The notes beneath the pieces are model-generated. The model saw nothing but the letters and a program-made list of their open reading frames with translations, had not been told where the DNA came from and did no database searches. The position numbers and the translations under genes were made by a program. A DNA stretch of 64,000 nt from Streptomyces pseudovenezuelae (GTDB lineage Bacteria > Actinomycetota > Actinomycetes > Streptomycetales > Streptomycetaceae), in assembly GCF_001513955.1 (NCBI RefSeq), contig NZ_KQ948150.1, positions 807,565 to 871,564 of the forward strand, in the 5' to 3' direction. Numbering within the stretch: position 1 is the first letter of the stretch; each line of letters opens with the position of its first letter. Of the stretch, positions 61,632 through 64,000 are shown one piece after another.

Positions 61632-62156
61632 GTGACCCTCTTGGCTCCCCAGCTGCCTGCCGATCCCTCGTTGATCATCCTCGCTTACCAGCACGAACAC
61701 CCCGTCCAGGCGTACGAGTTCGAGAACACGCTGGAGGTGTGGACGGTGTCCGCCCGGATCGACGCGGACGTCCTGGCGGAGGAACTGGCCGCCTACAGCG
61801 ACATGGACCAGGACGCGCTGGACGCGGTCCAGGACGTCACGGTGGGCCGCATGTCGTTCGTGCGGGTACGGATGTTCGGCCCGGACCATCCGTGGGAGGC
61901 GATGGACTCCTACACCGGGGACGTCTCCCGTATCGGCGAGGTGGTCCTGGACGTCGCTGACGGCCGATGGGAGCTGGCCTTCGAGGCCGCCCTCGCGCAC
62001 CCTGTCGGTGACCTGCTCGTCATGGACCGGGTCATCCTGGAACCATCGTGGCGCGGCCTGGGCCTGGGCCCGGTGCTGGCAGGTGCTGCGATCCGGCGCC
62101 TCGCGCAGCCTGCCGTTACTGCTGGAAGAAGTGATCGCTGCCCGGCGGGCCGGTGA
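61632..62156 (+). pseudogene. GNAT-like acetyltransferase, 3'-truncated
   Basis: The frame is normal to SYTGDVSRIGEVVLDVADGR, LLVMDRVILEPSWRGLGLGP and VLAGAAIRRL; WRGLGLGPVL is the acetyl-CoA-binding motif A (R-G-x-G-x-G). Directly after RRL the sequence switches to unrelated residues (QPAVTAGRSDRCPAGR), so the C-terminal third of the fold is replaced by foreign DNA. The start at 61632 is plausible. It may have lost activity. Confidence 0.6.
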
Positions 62157-62379
62157 GGCCGGTGCCACCCTGGTCCTGGGCTTCCTCGGCCATGGAATGG
62201 CGCCGCCCGGGTGCGCGAACCCCACCGCCCGCGTGTACCGGCCGGCCCGCAACCGCTCTGCGAGATCCTGTGGCTGGCTCGCGTCCCGGCCGTGGCTGGA
62301 GCGCGACGTACTGCCCAACACTGGCGGCTGCCAGCCCTGCTGGCCCTGCCCGGAATCCGACGCGGAGGACAGAGGACCG

Positions 62380-62523
62380 GATCCTCGAAGAGGCCGCCGT
62401 CACCGGCGCCGACCCGCAACACCTGTGCGCGGTATTCAACATCACCCCCGACACCGGACTGCGCTACACCCGGACATTCCACCCCGACCCCTTGGCCGAC
62501 CGAGACCAGGAGGACACGCCGTG
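62380..62523 (+). pseudogene. Possible recombinase/integrase C-terminal fragment
   Basis: The frame ILEEAAVTGADPQHLCAVFN, ITPDTGLRYTRTFHPD resembles the tail of site-specific recombinase-type proteins in which a short helix-turn-helix (P-x-H-L-x-x-x-F-x-I-x-x-x-T-A-x-R-Y) ends in HPD. Preceding frames at 62157-62380 are broken. Weak assignment. Confidence 0.35.
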
Positions 62524-62728
62524 ACTGGCAACCGCCCTGGCTGCGTCCGCGTCACCGACCCACTCGCTCCGGCGGCGAAGCACTCGCTCACCCGGACACC
62601 GAATTCGTCATGCACGTCGACACCGAATTACTGACTGGCTTTGACCGCGAAAACCATTGGTGCGCGGCTTGCTCCGCTGATGGACTGACGCCCTACCGTG
62701 AGTCTGCCGCGTGACGGAGGTAGTGGTT

Positions 62729-63484
62729 GTGACAGGTTATGACGTGCTTGCCGAGGTGTACGAATGGCTCATCTCGGATGCAAAGTTGCCTCCAGCCGAG
62801 TTCGCTAAGTCGTTCGACGACGTCCTCAATCTCCTGCCGTCGAACGCTCACGTCCTCGACTGTTCGTGCGGAACCGGACAGTTGGCGGTTGGCCTCGCCG
62901 GTCGTGGCATGCAGGTTGTCGCAACTGACGCCAGCGAGGCGATGGTTCGCCGGACTGCAGAGTTGTCTGAGGAGTTCGGGGCATCCGTCCGGGCCTTACG
63001 AGCGAACTGGGAAGAGTTGCCCGACCATTTCCAGGACAACACGTTCGATATGGTGTTCTGCGTTGGCAACTCGCTTCACCATGCCGCGGGCGCGACAGGC
63101 AGGGGTGCTGCTCTGGAGTCGATGTCACGGCTTCTGCGCCCGGGAGGGCGCTTGGTGCTCACATCCCGGACTTGGGAACTCGTGAGGGCCAGAGGTTCCC
63201 GGCTGGACATCTGGGACCGACTCGTCCGCCGGAACGGTCGCGATGCCGTCGTAATTTACCGCTGGGAGATTGCGCCGCATTGGGAGGATGAGCACCATAT
63301 CGAGATTGCGATCGCCCAAGTTGATGCGACTGGGCCGGTTCTTGTCCGCTCGGAACTGCTGTCCTGCTGGCCCTACCGGTACGAGGAACTCGAAGTCGAG
63401 CTGCACCGGGTCGGACTCCAGACGGAACTGAGCACGTTCGATCTTGAGGCCGAGAACTACATGGTGGTCGCGAGCAAGGTATAA
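62729..63484 (+). CDS. Class I SAM-dependent methyltransferase
   Basis: 251-residue methyltransferase. Motif I AHVLDCSCGTGQLAVGLAGR (D-x-x-x-G-T-G), acidic loop VVATDASEAMV, motif II FDMVFCVGNSLHHAAG and motif III LLRPGGRLVLTSRTWELVR are all present. The family is the Methyltransf_11/25 type; a C-terminal strand (YEELEVELHRVGLQTELSTF) fits glycine/sarcosine-type enzymes only loosely. GTG 62729 is favoured by GGAGG at 62715; GTG 62711 is possible. Codons are less GC-rich than in neighbours (GTT, GAG/GAA mix), hinting at transfer. Substrate unknown. Confidence 0.85.
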   Translation: MTGYDVLAEVYEWLISDAKLPPAEFAKSFDDVLNLLPSNAHVLDCSCGTGQLAVGLAGRGMQVVATDASEAMVRRTAELSEEFGASVRALRANWEELPDHFQDNTFDMVFCVGNSLHHAAGATGRGAALESMSRLLRPGGRLVLTSRTWELVRARGSRLDIWDRLVRRNGRDAVVIYRWEIAPHWEDEHHIEIAIAQVDATGPVLVRSELLSCWPYRYEELEVELHRVGLQTELSTFDLEAENYMVVASKV

Positions 63485-63567
63485 ACATCGGACTCTCAGT
63501 CCCTGGCCGGACCGCGCGGTTGCTCGCAGGACGCTTGCGCCCTCTCATCGGTGCGGGTTCAAGTGGT

Positions 63568-63597
63568 CAACGCAACGCAACGCAACGCAACGCAACG
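63568..63597 (+). repeat. (CAACG)6 tandem repeat
   Basis: Six perfect head-to-tail copies of CAACG, 30 bp, between the methyltransferase gene and an istA fragment. Pentanucleotide runs of this length are unusual in this high-GC sequence and could vary by slippage. Confidence 0.9.
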
Positions 63598-63900
63598 CCT
63601 CGGACGAGGAGTGTTCGTCGATCAGACGGCAGTAGATCCGGGGTGATGGTGTGGCGCTGTTTCCTGGTCGCATCCAGATCAATGAGCAGGATCTCGTCGA
63701 TCAGCGGCGCGAACGGATCCAGCTTCGACGGCCGCGCCGAAGCGGTTGTCGTGCGTGGCTGCGGCCAAGCCGAGGTCAGGGCCTTGTTGACCGTGCTCCA
63801 GGTGACGCTGTACTTCGCGTGATGCCGGGCGGCGGGCACTCGCCTTCGCAGCTCAAGGCGTCGCCCCAACGACATCACGCATCAAGTCTCAGTAACCGGA
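63598..63900 (-). pseudogene. istA: IS21 transposase (IstA) N-terminal remnant
   Basis: Minus strand: HHAKYSVTWSTVNKALTSAW, PSKLDPFAPLIDEILLIDLD, TRKQRHTIT, then after one extra base RIYCRLIDEHSSSEALR. This is the helix-turn-helix and start of the catalytic region of IS21 IstA. It ends at the CAACG repeat; the rest is gone. It is a different piece from the istA tail at 35.3 kb. Confidence 0.75.
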
Positions 63901-64000
63901 ACCGAGCCGTACACGGCCGAGGATCTCCGGCGGCAGAGCCAAGTTCGTGGTGCCAGCGCCTCAGAAATCGCGAACTCAGGCGCTTTTGTCGGCGACTACA

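Noticed and set aside
63568..63597. CRISPR-like repeat
   Set aside because: The units are only 5 bp with no spacers; a simple tandem repeat, not a CRISPR array.

Overview
The window is high-GC actinobacterial DNA that looks like Streptomyces. Supporting signs are GC-rich third codon positions, GTG/TTG starts with GGAG-type ribosome sites, secreted ricin-domain glycosidases, an AMIN-like protein, DUF5959, an I36 inhibitor and HxlR/TetR/AraC regulators. No tRNA, rRNA, CRISPR array or origin was seen. Dead insertion sequences and gene fragments are dense, which is typical of a chromosome-arm or island region; that placement is inferred.

Layout. 1-3018 (minus): trypco2 gene translationally coupled to a trypsin-STAND-TPR protein, a known type of NTP-dependent conflict system. 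3.5-9.9 kb: a degraded CBS gene, then secreted polysaccharide-degrading enzymes (SGNH hydrolase, GH62, GH74), each with ricin-type lectin repeats. 10.2-11.3 kb: an orphan Tat-exported solute-binding protein. 11.5-14.8 kb: IS/dioxygenase debris, then an HxlR-controlled redox operon (DsbA-like, azoreductase, NAD(P)-binding oxidoreductase). 15.1-19.0 kb: a DinB pseudogene and a GAF-GAF-PAS-GGDEF diguanylate cyclase. 19-29 kb: a graveyard of fragments (SDR, SRPBCC, HNH, a P450 lacking its heme Cys, FG-GAP, IS30, DUF4440, IS5) between intact genes (LysE exporter, cold-shock protein, AMIN-like protein, MDMPI-type protein, DUF5959). 29.8-34.0 kb: a serine hydrolase and an EACC1 + caspase gene pair, the caspase being fused to a GAF-PAS module closely resembling that of the diguanylate cyclase. 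34.3-35.7 kb: GNAT and IS21 remnants. 35.8-41.8 kb: an AraC-flanked minus-strand cluster (MBL-fold hydrolase, two beta-propeller/lactonase-like secreted proteins, F420/NADP-type reductase, Bcr/CflA exporter). 42.4-45.4 kb: a ProA-like dehydrogenase, a 64-residue protein with a NAC-alpha-type UBA domain, and a GcvH-like protein lacking its lipoyl lysine. 45.5-49 kb: dead IS256, then a TetR/serine-hydrolase divergent pair with three operator repeats. 49.4-55.9 kb: WD40 protein, lipoprotein pseudogene, small secreted proteins, truncated MFS, and a thioesterase/HxlR divergent pair. 56-57.4 kb: an IS256-type element with terminal repeats and one frameshift. 57.5-64 kb: hypothetical proteins, two methyltransferases, fragments, a (CAACG)6 repeat and an istA fragment.

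Most interesting: (1) the caspase-GAF-PAS effector with EACC1 at 31.8-34.0 kb, which shares its sensory module with the GGDEF protein at 15.9 kb; (2) the trypco2/trypsin-STAND pair; (3) the NAC-type UBA mini-protein; (4) GcvH without lysine. Several genes carry single-base indels that restore a perfect family C-terminus when corrected (GH62, SMP-30-like, DUF4440, IS256), so either real decay or assembly error must be considered.
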